From contig OX352773.1 in the NCBI GenBank assembly GCA_947095535.1, forward strand, positions 86,462,670 through 86,526,669: a stretch of 64,000 nt of DNA, in the 5' to 3' direction. The translations under genes and the position numbers were made by a program. This document shows, in pieces, positions 1-10,199 of the stretch. Within the stretch, counting starts at the first letter, position 1. The number at the start of each line of letters is the position of its first letter. Below the pieces are notes generated by a model. It made no database searches, had not been told where the DNA came from, and saw only the letters and a program-made list of their open reading frames with translations. This stretch comes from Poecilobothrus nobilitatus (lineage: Eukaryota; Arthropoda; Insecta; Diptera; Dolichopodidae).

Positions 1-832
1 CCAACTTTAAGCTAGTTTCTTTCAAAGTATCCGAAATTGACTAGATTTTTTCATATTGTGTAGAATGGTGTGGCACATTAAGAAGTTCCAACAATCTCAA
101 ATTATTCCGATTTTCTCTATTGCTCATTTATTCACGAATAGCTGGAAATGTGATGTCGTTGTTAGTAACTTGCCTAACAAATATGATATCAGCCGGATAT
201 CATACTAGACGGACTGACTGGAGTGGTGTTTAGATTTATTGAAGAAGTTTAGCTTCGTAATGAGGAAGATATATCGGATCAGTTTGGCTTGCTTGGTTGC
301 AAAAATCGAAACAAAGAATTTTTTTTTGAACTGAATCTGAACTGAAAGTGCCCCGAGCACGAATCAAAAAAATCAGTAATTTATTTTAAATCGACAAAAG
401 TACTAAAATTAAAATAAAAGTAAATTTAAAATTATTCAAATCTTAATTAAATTCTATTAATTAATAATTAAATTAATTAATTCTATCTGTATTACTTTTG
501 GACCCTTTATTTGAATCTTGTGTATTCTTTTGGTGTTAAAGTATTTAGAAGCTTACAATTACTAAATTGAAATATAAAAACGATAAATACCAAACTCAAA
601 TATAGTTAAAATAACATTATAAAAACAAAAATAATTAAAACTCAAAAACATTTAAAATTTAATTTTTCAAATAATTATTGAGTTCCAAAATTTTTAATTT
701 AAGTTTTATGATTGTTATCATTTTATATTCTATTTTAATTATGTACTTATTTTAATTTAGTTTTAAACAATAATTATACCTTCAACTTTCACTTCTTCAA
801 TTGTAAACCAATTATCTTCATATAATTTCAAT
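1..832. other. Intergenic or intronic DNA upstream of the Asn-rich gene
   Basis: The first 350 bases are visibly less AT-rich than most of the window but hold no ORF I can assign; the longest open stretch starting with ATG near 65 is under 50 codons. The remainder to about 830 is AT-rich with no recognisable feature. The GC contrast at the left edge suggests old transposon sequence, but no diagnostic motif was seen. Confidence 0.4.
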
Positions 833-919
833 CGTATAATGATAATCATCACTATCAGTCTTCTTCTCCTTTAATTGAATCTAATAAATATTCGTCATTA
901 CCAACAATTGATAGTAATG
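833..919 (+). pseudogene. Duplicated fragment of the downstream Asn-rich exon
   Basis: This 87-base stretch is nearly identical to 1460-1546 inside the following gene, with three mismatches by eye. It keeps the same reading frame, reading DNHHYQSSSPLIESNKYSS and on to SNV, against SPSIES in the original. Outside this block similarity drops quickly, although the next 100 bases show scattered resemblance to the continuation of the original exon. It looks like a recent partial duplication or a decayed second exon copy. An alternative or repeated exon cannot be excluded. Confidence 0.7.
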
Positions 920-1123
920 TTTTTAATGAGAAGCACGTTATATCTGCCCTATGTTGTTATGCGGTGGCTAAACAAATCTTATTTTTGGTTACATTCTAAT
1001 CAATTAAAGTGTTTTACTCTGATCACATTACCTGCTATTTATTTCTTTATTTAAAATATAAAGGAGCTTATCTCAACTTTAAAAACAAAAAACATTTAAC
1101 TTTTATATTCTTTCTATTTTTAG

Positions 1124-2907
1124 ATTTTGAAAATATTGAAGATGTTCATTCAACTCCAAGTTTACTAGAAAAATTTCTTTCAGAATATCATATTAAAGTA
1201 AATTCAAATTTACCATCATCGCCATCAAATAAATTTTTAGAAAGTATAGCACCTAATACAAAATTAACACATCGTGGTATAGGTCGTTATACATCAGGAC
1301 AACAATATTTTGATCAAATTGAAACCGATAATTCTAATAGTTATTTCGATTTGAACAACAACAATAATAATAAATATAACATACCACATCCGTTATATCC
1401 AATACAGTCAGAAGAAACGCAATTAACAAATAATCATAGTCCAACACAATCAATTCAATCATATAATGATAATCATCACTATCAGTCTTCTTCTCCTTCA
1501 ATTGAATCTAATAAATATTCGTCATTACCAGCAATTGATAGTAATAGTGACGGTAATAATGATAAAAAATGGATTAGTTTGCAACCAATTTATTGGTCAA
1601 AATCTCAAGTATTAAAATGGAAACCGAATAAAAAGGTTCTTTCAACCACTAGCAGTAATACCAATTCAGTTTCAAATAATTATTATAATAATAATTATAT
1701 ACATCGAGATCCATATGATCGAATGTCATCATTATCATCATCACCTATTAAAAGAAAATGGACTATAGGATCAGAATCATCTTCAGAAGAAACAAATTTT
1801 AATCGTGATTATTTAAATTTTAATAATAATTTAGTGGGATCACATGATAAATATCATAATAATAATGATCGTTATCCTTTGCCAAATAAATGGCAATTAA
1901 ATCAAAATTATTATCAAAATTCAGCTCATCAAGAACGTCCAGAAATTGAAGTTTCATCAAGTTATGATCGTTATTATGATTATGGTCATAGGCCTCATTT
2001 TGATAGTATTAATTATAATAATAACAACAACAACGACTACAATAACAATAATAATCAAAATAATAAACTAGGTAATCCATTTTCATCTAATACATATAAA
2101 AACAAATATGATGAAGATTTTGATACTGCAGCCAGTTCACAATATTATTCAGTAACATCACCATATAATATTAAACGTATTAAACCACATTACTATTATA
2201 GCAGTACCAGTGATAATTCTCCTTATACTTCTTATGCTGACACACAAAATCGTAATTCATTTAAAGATCATCTTCATACATCAAATCTTCCAGATGAAAA
2301 TGGTGAATGGGTTCTTTTAACAACAAAAAAAGGTTTTGAAAAACCTTTAACATCATCATTATTAAAACCACCACGTTATAAGCATAATAATAATCATCAA
2401 AAAAACTCAACATCATCTCAACCAACTTTAAATATTATTGAACGGAATAAAACACCCCCTTTAACAAATTTCCGTACACATAAATCAGTAAAATTGTATG
2501 TTTTACCTTCAGATAATAACAAAACTGTTGGTTTATCACATAATGGACTTTTAGAAGTTGATAAATCTTCGTCTGAAACACCTGAAGCCATTGCAATTGA
2601 TTTAGATAAAAAAAAAATTACAAAAAGAAAAATTAAACAATTAAAATTAATACCAGTTCCAATTCGTAATGCAGAAACTGATCAATCAGCTGTATTAGCT
2701 GCTGTAGGAGCTGGTATGGTACCAGCTACTGTTGCAATGTTAATGCCTATGGTATTAGGTAGAAGAAAGCGTAGTTTATTAACAGAACAACATCAACAAA
2801 ACCAAAGAAATGAAACTTTTTTAGATAAAAATAATAATCACATAACGTTGAATAGATCATCTACAATACAATTAGAAAATAATTTAAATCATTTATTATT
2901 AATTTAA
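1124..2907 (+). CDS. Asn/Ser-rich insect protein of unknown function, terminal exon
   Basis: I do not recognise the family. The exon probably starts at 1124, after a polypyrimidine tract and TAG acceptor at 1121-1123; the open frame upstream to 1009 is then intron, and the true first exon is not identified. The exon encodes about 594 residues and ends at TAA 2905-2907, with AATAAA near 3012. Most of it is low complexity, with Asn runs, Ser clusters and His/Tyr-rich parts, and looks disordered. The last third is more ordered and basic and leads to a hydrophobic segment (2689-2757, containing VGAGMVPATVAMLMPMVLG) followed at once by the tetrabasic RRKR (2761-2772), a furin-type site. The layout suggests a secreted or membrane-associated insect protein with a conserved C-terminal block. 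Codon choice is strongly A/T-ending like the other genes. That it is coding is well supported; its role is unknown. Confidence 0.75.
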
Positions 2908-3499
2908 AAAATAATTTTAATCAGAGTTATATCATTTTTTTTAATTTTAATTTAAGATAATTTATTGCTATATAGAGTTTTTTTTAATATTATCAATTTC
3001 CTAAAATAGACAAATAAATAAATAAAAAAAAAATAAAAACTTTAAGTTTTCTAATATAAAATTTAATTTTTACATTCAACAAGTAAATACATAACAGTAA
3101 AGAAATTTTAGTTAATAGGTACCAGCAAAGAATTTTTTTTTAATTTTATAACTAACCGCAACACAAAAAATATTTTTTAAAATATTTTCGAAATTTTAAG
3201 ATTCAATTTGATAATTTTTTTATCAAGTCTGTACATACTAGGAAATCATTTGGAAAATTAAATCATTAGGAAAATTATTATTTGAAACGGACATTTAACA
3301 TACATATGTATGTATTTTACCATTTTTTTTTTTTATTATTTATTCATTTTTTTTCTAAATATAATATAAAAATTCATTAACTTACAAAAATAATTTATTT
3401 ATATTATACAATATGTAAACTTAGAACTAAGAGAAAAAAATTACTTAAGTAACATATCGTGTACATAACATTTTTAGAAAAATAATAAGTACATTCAAA
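2908..3499. other. 3' flank of the Asn-rich gene, no further gene seen
   Basis: AT-rich DNA with A and T homopolymers. A canonical AATAAA at about 3012 would serve the preceding gene. Nothing else is recognised up to the repeat region. Confidence 0.5.
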
Positions 3500-3539
3500 T
3501 TATTCTTGGAAGAAGTGGCGAATGTACTGGTGAAGTGAC

Positions 3540-3720
3540 TTAAGGCCATTCGAAAAATACTTAGAAAAGATGTTAGAGTTGGTTACAAAATCAGGATATC
3601 CGCTTTTTCCAGAATATATATATGTAAAGATTCTACAAAAAGGGGGAACCCCGGTTTCGTAACCGACTGTAAAATTTCTTCCCAACCAAACTTTATTTTG
3701 CAATAATTTTTATATCTCAT
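3540..3720 (+). repeat. Single diverged unit of the TTGGTTACAAAATCAG repeat
   Basis: Contains TTAGAGTTGGTTACAAAATC followed by CTTTTTCCAGAATATATATA, the two landmark words of a repeat that recurs in tandem at 4084-4375 and in the inverted copies at 58.7-59.0 kb and 61.0-61.7 kb. A minus-strand open frame of 67 codons here is just an open reading of the repeat and is not a gene. Confidence 0.7.
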
Positions 3721-3879
3721 ACAGAACAAAGAATTTGAAATCATGGGGGTAAAAAAAAGAGGTTTCAGTTTTTCATACGAAAAATATTAAATTGTGAAAA
3801 TTAATAATAATAATATTAAATTGTGAAAAATAATAATAAATTTTGTGAAAATTTAGACATTTTTATGAAAAACAAAAAA

Positions 3880-4020
3880 AAAAAAAGGAATGAGGACTGC
3901 TGCCCCTGCACCCGCGAGCCCCTGTTCGTTAGAAGTAGCAGGTCCCATTCCTTCAACAGACGCGAAGGGAGTTGGAAAATGAATGGTTGAGGGATGGGTG
4001 AAGAGTGGCTCGAAAAAAGG
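3880..4020. other. Short GC-richer patch of unknown origin
   Basis: This 140-base segment has much higher GC than its surroundings, with CCCCTGCACCCGCGAGCCCC as its core. It has no open reading frame of note. The contrast with the flanking repeat suggests it belongs to an inserted element. Confidence 0.35.
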
Positions 4021-4083
4021 CCCCAATTAGGCTGAAATTGTCTGAAACCTTTTGAAAATATTGAATAATTTATGTGATATTAA

Positions 4084-4375
4084 GGAGGGTTTTTATAGTT
4101 GTTTACAAAATCAGAGTATTTCCCCTTTTGCCAAAATATTTATATATATATGTATATGCGAGATTTTGACTTAAAGGGTTTTTAAAGTTGGTTAAAATAT
4201 CAGGGAATTTTCCCTTTTCCTGAATATTTACTTATTTTATGTATAATTGCGAATTAGGAGGGATTTTTGATTCGGTTACAAAATCAGAATATTTTACTTT
4301 TTTCAGAGTATTTACATATATGTATATGCAAGATTCTGAATTAGGAGGGATTTTAGAGTTGGATTCTAGAGTTTA
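4084..4375 (+). repeat. Tandem array of ~86-bp units
   Basis: Each unit starts with AGGAGGG or a variant, then AGTTGGTTACAAAATCAGA, then CCTTTTTCCAGAATATTTA, then a TATATGTATATG stretch and AAGATTCTGAATT. Unit starts fall near 4084, 4173, 4257 and 4343, a spacing of 84-89 bases, with about three and a half units. The same unit appears in both arms of the inverted repeat at 57-62 kb, so this is a dispersed element with an internal minisatellite and not a purely local expansion. Confidence 0.8.
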
Positions 4376-5059
4376 ATAGTTTTTATTTTAAAGTATTTTT
4401 AATCGAATGAGACATAACCACATATGGCTTTATGACCAATTTGAATCGGTAATAAAGCCATATTTTTAAAATATACCTTTATGATACATATATGGGTTTA
4501 TGACACCCCACCGTAACTATTTATGTATACATATTTTAATGTCTTACAATATCTACATTCCTAAGAAAAATCACCTAAATTATAGTTTACAGCAAAAATA
4601 TTTTGAAGTACCCTGTTCCGGCTTTGAAAAAATCTTCCTCTAGATAAATTGCGATGGATAAGATCACATCTTTTATTTCATTGATCCCTATTCAAAATTT
4701 AATTCGGGATCACTTAATATAATAGAAAACAAGGTAAAATGTAAACCAACGGTTTTTAAAAGGGCACATTTCCGAAAGACAATACAAACTGTTTAGAATT
4801 GTGACTCTGCACCAAAATTTTAAAATTTCCTTTTTTTTTTGCTAAGGAAGGTGGGAATCTTCCAAAGGCGCCAAAATTTCCTCTTAGTAGTGTCAGATTC
4901 TTTCTGACTAAACTCACCTCCCTCTAGTCAATATAATGGGATGAAACCCTTACCTGCTAACGCAGTATTTTGGCTAGAGAGTATGAATAGGAAAGGGTAG
5001 AAAATAGGATGCGGAAATATTGAATTGGAGGCGGAATTGTAAGGAAGCAATGAATCGGT

Positions 5060-5650
5060 CTATTGTTATTACTATTTTTAACTGTGGCTATACCTGTTAC
5101 AATAGTTACAACATGCAGTAATATATAATACCTTACTGCACGAGGTAATAATTGAAGGCAACCCCACTGTCACTGTAGTATTATTATTGGTATTAGTATT
5201 ACTTACTTATTATATTTTACTACAGAGTCAGGGCCATCAGTGGATTACAACGTACAGTAGTATATAACACCTTCCTGTATGATATAAATGTATTAATTGA
5301 TAGTAACCTAAATTTACTAACAAAAGCAAGGAGAATCGCGGGTATATTTAGGAAAATAGGTAGCAGAGTACCACTCAGATTAAAAAAATTTGTCCATATT
5401 CGAACTTAGCCTTCCTTTCGTAATTAGTAACCTACTATATAAATTTCATCAAGATAGCTTTATTAGTTTTTGAGTTATCGTGCGAACGGACGGACGGATG
5501 GACGGACGGACGGACATCGTTAAATCGACTCAGGAGTTGATCCTGATTCAGAATATATATACATGTCCATATCTAACTCGCTTCCTTTTGGTGGTTACAA
5601 ACACCATACCAAAGTTAATATACCCTATACTTTAGGTGTAGGGTATAATA
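5060..5650 (+). mobile_element. Transposon remnant with GGACGGACGG tail
   Basis: The segment holds a degenerate direct repeat (ACAACATGCAGTAATATATA near 5108 and ACAACGTACAGTAGTATATA near 5248). It then has AATTTCATCAAGATAGC...GAGTTATCGTGCGAACGGAC and a GGACGGAC microsatellite near 5490-5515. It closes with TTAAATCGACTC, ATATATATAC, GGTTACAAACACCATACC and TATACCCTATACTTTAGG. This order of words resembles a tail common in Drosophila repeats. A related tail closes the element at 57.4-58.3 kb. No coding sequence is seen. The family name is left open. Confidence 0.65.
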
Positions 5651-5989
5651 TGATGCAAATTATAGAAATACAAAAAATGTGAAAAATAACATAAAAACTA
5701 ATACAGTTAGTTTCTTTTCTTTCCCCCCAGGAATATAGGATTAGGAATATAATTTTAGAATAGATATTAAATAAATAAATAAATTTATATGCTTCATTTT
5801 GGGTGGGGGGTGGATAGGGAGGGCCTTTTCTTTCCCCCCATTCATATTCATTAAATATAATAGTGTTTTTTTTTTTTTTTTTTTTTATTTATTTTATTTG
5901 TACGCTTATGTACATAGATATATACAAAATATTTTATTCTCTTATTATTTCAACAACATTTAGCGGAATATTTATATAAAACACTTCTT

Positions 5990-6075
5990 TTTTTCATATA
6001 AAAAAACAACTTCGGGTTTTCATATAAAAAATGCCATTTTTTCATATATAAAATTCCATTTTTTCACATAAAAAA
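5990..6075. repeat. Short degenerate tandem of TTTTTCATATAAAA
   Basis: The word TTTTTCATATAAAA or a close variant recurs about four times with spacings of 20-35 bases. It sits immediately before a short open stretch and has no evident function. Confidence 0.6.
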
Positions 6076-6233
6076 CTTCGTTTAAATCTTCAACTAACAA
6101 TAAATAGCGCAATACATCAAAACAATACAAGAACAGCTAATCAAATACGTTTTGATATTGGACGTAATTTAAGTGGTCGATATCCAATTATAAATACAAG
6201 CATGTTACAATTCAACTTATCCACTACGCCATG
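6064..6233 (+). pseudogene. Possible exon fragment, unidentified
   Basis: An open frame on the plus strand reads through about 55 codons to a TGA at 6231-6233. It includes TANQIRFDIGRNLSGRYPI and ends NTSMLQFNLSTTP. Codon choice is gene-like and base composition is less extreme than the flanks. No start codon is obvious and the left boundary runs into the TTTTTCATATAAAA repeat, so it would have to be a terminal exon or a captured exon piece. I do not recognise the protein. Confidence 0.3.
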
Positions 6234-6239
6234 AGTCGC

Positions 6240-7440
6240 CAGATAAGAAAAAACGTAAAAATAGGACATTTTTAAAATTTTGAGGGGCCGTAAGTCTGGA
6301 ATCCTATATAACTAAGAAAAACCGTTAACACACGTAAAAATATATTACTGAAGCTTTAATTTTTATGTCTTGCCGAAGAAAAATTTGTACAGGGGCTTAA
6401 GTTACAGGTGCCTAAAAATAGCAAATTTTCAATTTTTGAGGCGTAATAACTCTTAAAGAGGGGGTGCTACCAAAAAATTTTCTGAGGAAACTTATACTAA
6501 TTCTAAAAGTTCTTTCTTGTCTCAAAAATTTCAAGTACCTATTTAAAAGCGTGCCGAAGCTATGAAGGAAGAAAAATTATGCAAAATTATCAATTTTTGT
6601 AAATTTTAATAATTATTTAAATATTTTTTTTTAAGAAACTTTTCTATAATTATAAAAGTTGCAGGTTTGCAACGAATATGGAAGAGACAAAACTGGATTT
6701 CTATAATTTAAAAAGGATTAAACAATCAATTATGGAATCCTAATCGAAAAATTCTCCGCATATCTATCATTTCGCCGTTCTATTCATTTTGAGGTAAGGC
6801 ATATTAAAATTTTAAAATATTGTCGCTTTTTAAAACATAATGCCATGCCAAATTGTGAAGTAAAAATTATATTTCGTCATATTAAATTCATTTGTATTTT
6901 TAGAAAATCGTTTTTTCATCATCTATTTATGAAAGTTCTCAAGTTAGATATGACTTCAACTAAATATTATTAGTCTTAGTCTACAAAAAAATTGAAAATA
7001 AAAAATTCACGAATGCTTTTTACATATGTACATACATAGCTATAACCGGTGCCTAAATTATAGTTATTATATTTGTATCTGATAAAAAACGAATTAAATA
7101 AATACCTAAATAAAACATTATATTTATATATGTATAATGCTTTGCCTCGATAGTCGCGACATCTATGAATATGAAATTTATTCATCTTTTATTTTCACTA
7201 AATTGATTTTTTTTTAATTTTAAATATAAACGTTTTTCATTCTTTTCTTTATAAGACAATTTAACCACTAGTAGTAATCTTAATACGTAATACCTTTAAG
7301 TATTTATTGTATGTACTACTTTTCAAGATATTTTAATAGATAGAGCTGAATATAACCTAAAACATCAAAATTTTACAAACAAAATTTAATTAAATTAAAT
7401 TCACGCTTTTGAGCGAATATTTTGTTCATTGGGCGATTTT
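6240..7440. other. Noncoding stretch, probably old transposon DNA
   Basis: The phrase AAATTTTCAATTTTTGAGG and variants recur two or three times between 6270 and 6610, suggesting internal repeats of a decayed element. No frame longer than about 70 codons is credible here. From 6750 on I see only AT-rich DNA. Confidence 0.4.
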
Positions 7441-7670
7441 TTGGGATATATTTCTGACATTTTTCGATTTCCCTTTCGAAAACGTATGGAAAACGTAAAT
7501 GCTACCGAGTACCGAAATGTCAACTATTATCGTATGATTGAAATGAAAACGTATGCAAAACGTTTTTTTGAAGTTAATTTATTTGTATGATTGAAAACGC
7601 ACTGAACACGCTCGAAAAAGATTATTCACCTTTACTCTATGTTGGTATGATTGAAAACGCGTGATTAAAT
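7440..7670. repeat. Cluster of GTATGATTGAAAACGC direct repeats
   Basis: The word GTATGATTGAAA occurs three times, near 7531, 7588 and 7644, twice continuing as ACGC. Interleaved are several AAAACGTATG(G/C)AAAACG words. This has the look of subterminal repeats of a DNA transposon or MITE, but I could not define matching termini. Confidence 0.55.
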
Positions 7671-7761
7671 TCTAATTCGAAATTAAATGTCGCTTGTCAA
7701 AAACAATTTTTAGTATAATATAAACGTCAAGTAGGTATAAAGTAGGTAGGTAAACAAAAAT

Positions 7762-7964
7762 GTTTTTTTTTTTTTTTTTTTTAAATTCATTCCTCTGCCA
7801 CATAAATGTGGACAGGAAATTACACAGTCTTTCCTGTACAGGCGTGGCTGTAAGTGTCGTAAGGGGGAATAACTCTTACGACGTGTGTGGGATTCGAACC
7901 CACATTCCCTCGGTGTTTACAGCGTATTTTATACGCTCTTACCCACTAGGCCACCGAGGCCCCC
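7762..7964 (-). mobile_element. tRNA-derived SINE, copy 1
   Basis: Read on the minus strand, it begins with a tRNA-like head: GCCTCGGTGGCCTAGTGGG gives an A box, and GTGGGTTCGAATCCCAC gives a B box with a stem. A unique body follows, with a GTCGTAAG/CTTACGAC hairpin, then a poly(A) tail seen here as the T run at 7762-7782. CAAAAATG-type sequence flanks both ends (about 7753-7762 and 7964-7972), a plausible target-site duplication. A second copy lies at 40.8 kb in the same orientation. The head is too altered to be a working tRNA gene. Confidence 0.85.
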
Positions 7965-7972
7965 AAAAAATG

Positions 7973-9400
7973 ATTTTTTTATAACATTTAAAATTTTAGA
8001 ATTAAAAAAAAAATAAGTTTTAATAAAAAATTTGTATTTTGTTGATTTTAAGGTAAAAAATGTATAATAAACATATTTTTTCAATTGCAATTGATTTTAA
8101 AACATGAATAATTTTTTCCAAAAAGAAGTTTTATTAACGGATTAGAAGTAAAATTTGCTACCAAATTATTTTCTTTTACCTTTCGCACCAATTCAGCATT
8201 TGTCCTGCTTTGTTTTTCTCGTAATCTAAAAAGGTTAAAAATTAGAAAAGTTAAATTAAAAAAATTAAATTTTTCATTTTGTTTACACTTTTACACTTTT
8301 ATTTTGATTTCTTGTTATCATTATTTTTATTGCTGCTTCTGCGCTACTACTTTGACTACTTTAAGTACCATCATTATTATAAACTAACTAAAATACTTCC
8401 ACGGTGTTTAGGAAATCTTTCTTTGCAAAAAATAGATAACGAATGGAGAGCACATTTACGAGTAAATATTTTAGAAGAAAAAGAGGTTGATCAATTTTAG
8501 AGTAAACTGCTAATTTTAAAAAATAATAATAATTTACTGTATGAAAATCTTTCTAATTTTGTATTTTTATTTTATATTTTACGTATTAGTAATTGTACTT
8601 TTTTTCAGATCTGGACATCTGGTTGATTTCGCCATGATATTTAATGGTATTTAAGGTTAAAATACCATTATTCGATTTAAAAATTATGGCAGTACATTTG
8701 CCAATCTAAATTTTATTATACATACATATATATATATTATTATAAATCTTAAACGCAGCCGTAAACAATCCTGGAAATTTTATAAAACAAATAAACAATT
8801 AATTGTCAAAAATGTAGAACAGAAAAGTACAAAAAAGCGTACATTAGTTTTTGTGTTCTAGGTAGTTTTAAAGTGTTTGACGTTTAATTGTTTGCTGTCC
8901 TATTCTATTCTGTTCTATCCTGTTCTGAAAACTAATAAACAAACCTACTTTGGTTGAATGTTGTTCATGTTTTTGATATTTCAAAATGTTGCAGTCGCGT
9001 TGTTAACGACGAGTATAATTATAAATAAACCAACCGCAGCGATCTATAATTGTCGCAATTAAATGAACTCGAAAATAAACATAACTAATTTATTATATTT
9101 AAAAAATTTGTTTCATTTTGCTTTAATTTCATTTCAAAAGTTTTCTATTGTAATTAATAAAACATTTTTTTGTTTTAATTTTATTTAAAACATTTTCTAT
9201 TAAAATGGACTAGAACCTTTTTTTTGTTATTAAATTTAACACTAGAGGCTTGCACTAGGTTAAGTATTGCTATTTTTATTCCGATACTCGAAGTCAAAAT
9301 AGAAAAATTTGACAGCTGTCATTTATTATTGTTTTTTAATTTGTACGTTTACTTTCTTATTACTTGCTATTACTATACTTTACTTACCATCGACGGATCG
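7973..9400. other. Intergenic region upstream of SmD3
   Basis: Mostly AT-rich. A plus-strand open frame at 8279-8500 ends in QKIDNEWRAHLRVNILEEK, which looks gene-like but has no identifiable family and a low-complexity start. A minus-strand 45-base stretch at about 8193-8237 is bounded by splice-like signals and reads LREKQSRTNAELVRK. Both are too short to call genes. A hairpin lies at 8642-8670. Confidence 0.35.
8642..8670. repeat. Hairpin, 13-bp stem
   Basis: TAATGGTATTTAA at 8642-8654 pairs with TAAAATACCATTA at 8658-8670 with one mismatch. It may be the core of a small decayed fold-back element, because the bases further out also show weak complementarity. Confidence 0.55.
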
Positions 9401-9515
9401 GCGTTTGTATTGTATCTTTCGAAGAAGATAGGTTAAAAATATTTGGCATCTTTATAAGTTTAAAAAAGATATAATATTATTCTGAATCATTAACAAATTA
9501 AATTATTAATTTAAA

Positions 9516-10086
9516 ATGTCAATTGGCGTTCCAATAAAAGTGTTACATGAAGCAGAAGGCCATATAGTAACATGTGAAACTATAACTGGTGAAGTTTACC
9601 GAGGTAAATTAATAGAAGCTGAGGATAATATGAACTGCCAATTAACACAAATCACAGTAACATATCGTGATGGACGTACAGCAAATTTAGAAAATGTATA
9701 CATACGTGGTTCAAAAATTCGTTTTTTAATACTGCCGGATATGTTAAAGAATGCACCGATGTTTAAAAAACAAGCTGGTAAAGGTGGGACAGCTGGTCGT
9801 GGTAAATCAGCTATATTACGAGCGCAAGGTAAATTCTATACTGTAAATTTGAATATACATGAGTACCTTAAAAACTTATATTTGAGTATCTATAAAAACT
9901 TGTTTTTATTGGAAAGTGAAAACGTACATAATTAAAATTATAATGGTACAAATTAATTATATTTTAGCGCGAGGTAGGGGTCGACAGCAGCCGGGAAGAG
10001 GTGGGCCGACTGGTCCTGTTGGTGGGCCAGGTCGCGGTACTTGGCAAGGTGGTCCTACAGGTGGGAGAGGACGAGGTGGTCTTTAA
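9516..10086 (+). CDS. SmD3: Small nuclear ribonucleoprotein Sm D3
   Basis: SmD3 is one of the seven Sm proteins that form the heptameric ring on U1, U2, U4 and U5 snRNAs, so it acts in pre-mRNA splicing. Exon 1 is 9516-9828 and exon 2 is 9968-10086, joined by a GT-AG intron of 139 bases with matching phase (104 codons plus one base). The 143-residue product starts [18 protein letters not shown]. It has the Sm1 motif (residues about 6-45, with TGEVYRGKL and DNMNCQL) and the Sm2 motif ([15 protein letters not shown]). Exon 2 encodes the Arg/Gly-rich tail ([11 protein letters not shown]...GGRGRGGL), the type of tail that carries symmetric dimethylarginine in this family. Length is near the family norm of about 125-150. 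The open frame continuing past 9828 to 9935 is intron. Confidence 0.97.
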
Positions 10087-10116
10087 TTGCAACTATAAAT
10101 TTTTGATTAAGATACA

Positions 10117-10122
10117 AATAAA
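10117..10122 (+). terminator. Polyadenylation signal of SmD3
   Basis: A canonical AATAAA starts 31 bases after the SmD3 stop codon. It is the first such hexamer downstream, although AT richness makes chance matches common. Confidence 0.55.
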
Positions 10123-10199
10123 ACAATTCTTTAATACATACCTATATTGCGTGAAATATAAGGTATCAAACCTAAAAAATTGTAATTACTTATTTTTAC

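Noticed and set aside
3500..3703. Minus-strand 67-codon protein
   Set aside because: The frame is an open reading of the TTGGTTACAAAATCAG repeat that recurs at several loci.
7860..7963. A functional tRNA gene on the minus strand
   Set aside because: A and B boxes and part of a T arm are present, but the acceptor and anticodon arms do not pair properly. A second copy with a shared non-tRNA body and poly(A) tail shows it is a SINE.
8279..8500. Plus-strand 73-codon gene
   Set aside because: The first half is a T-rich low-complexity translation. The second half looks more gene-like, but no family or splice context was recognised, so it is mentioned only in the intergenic entry.
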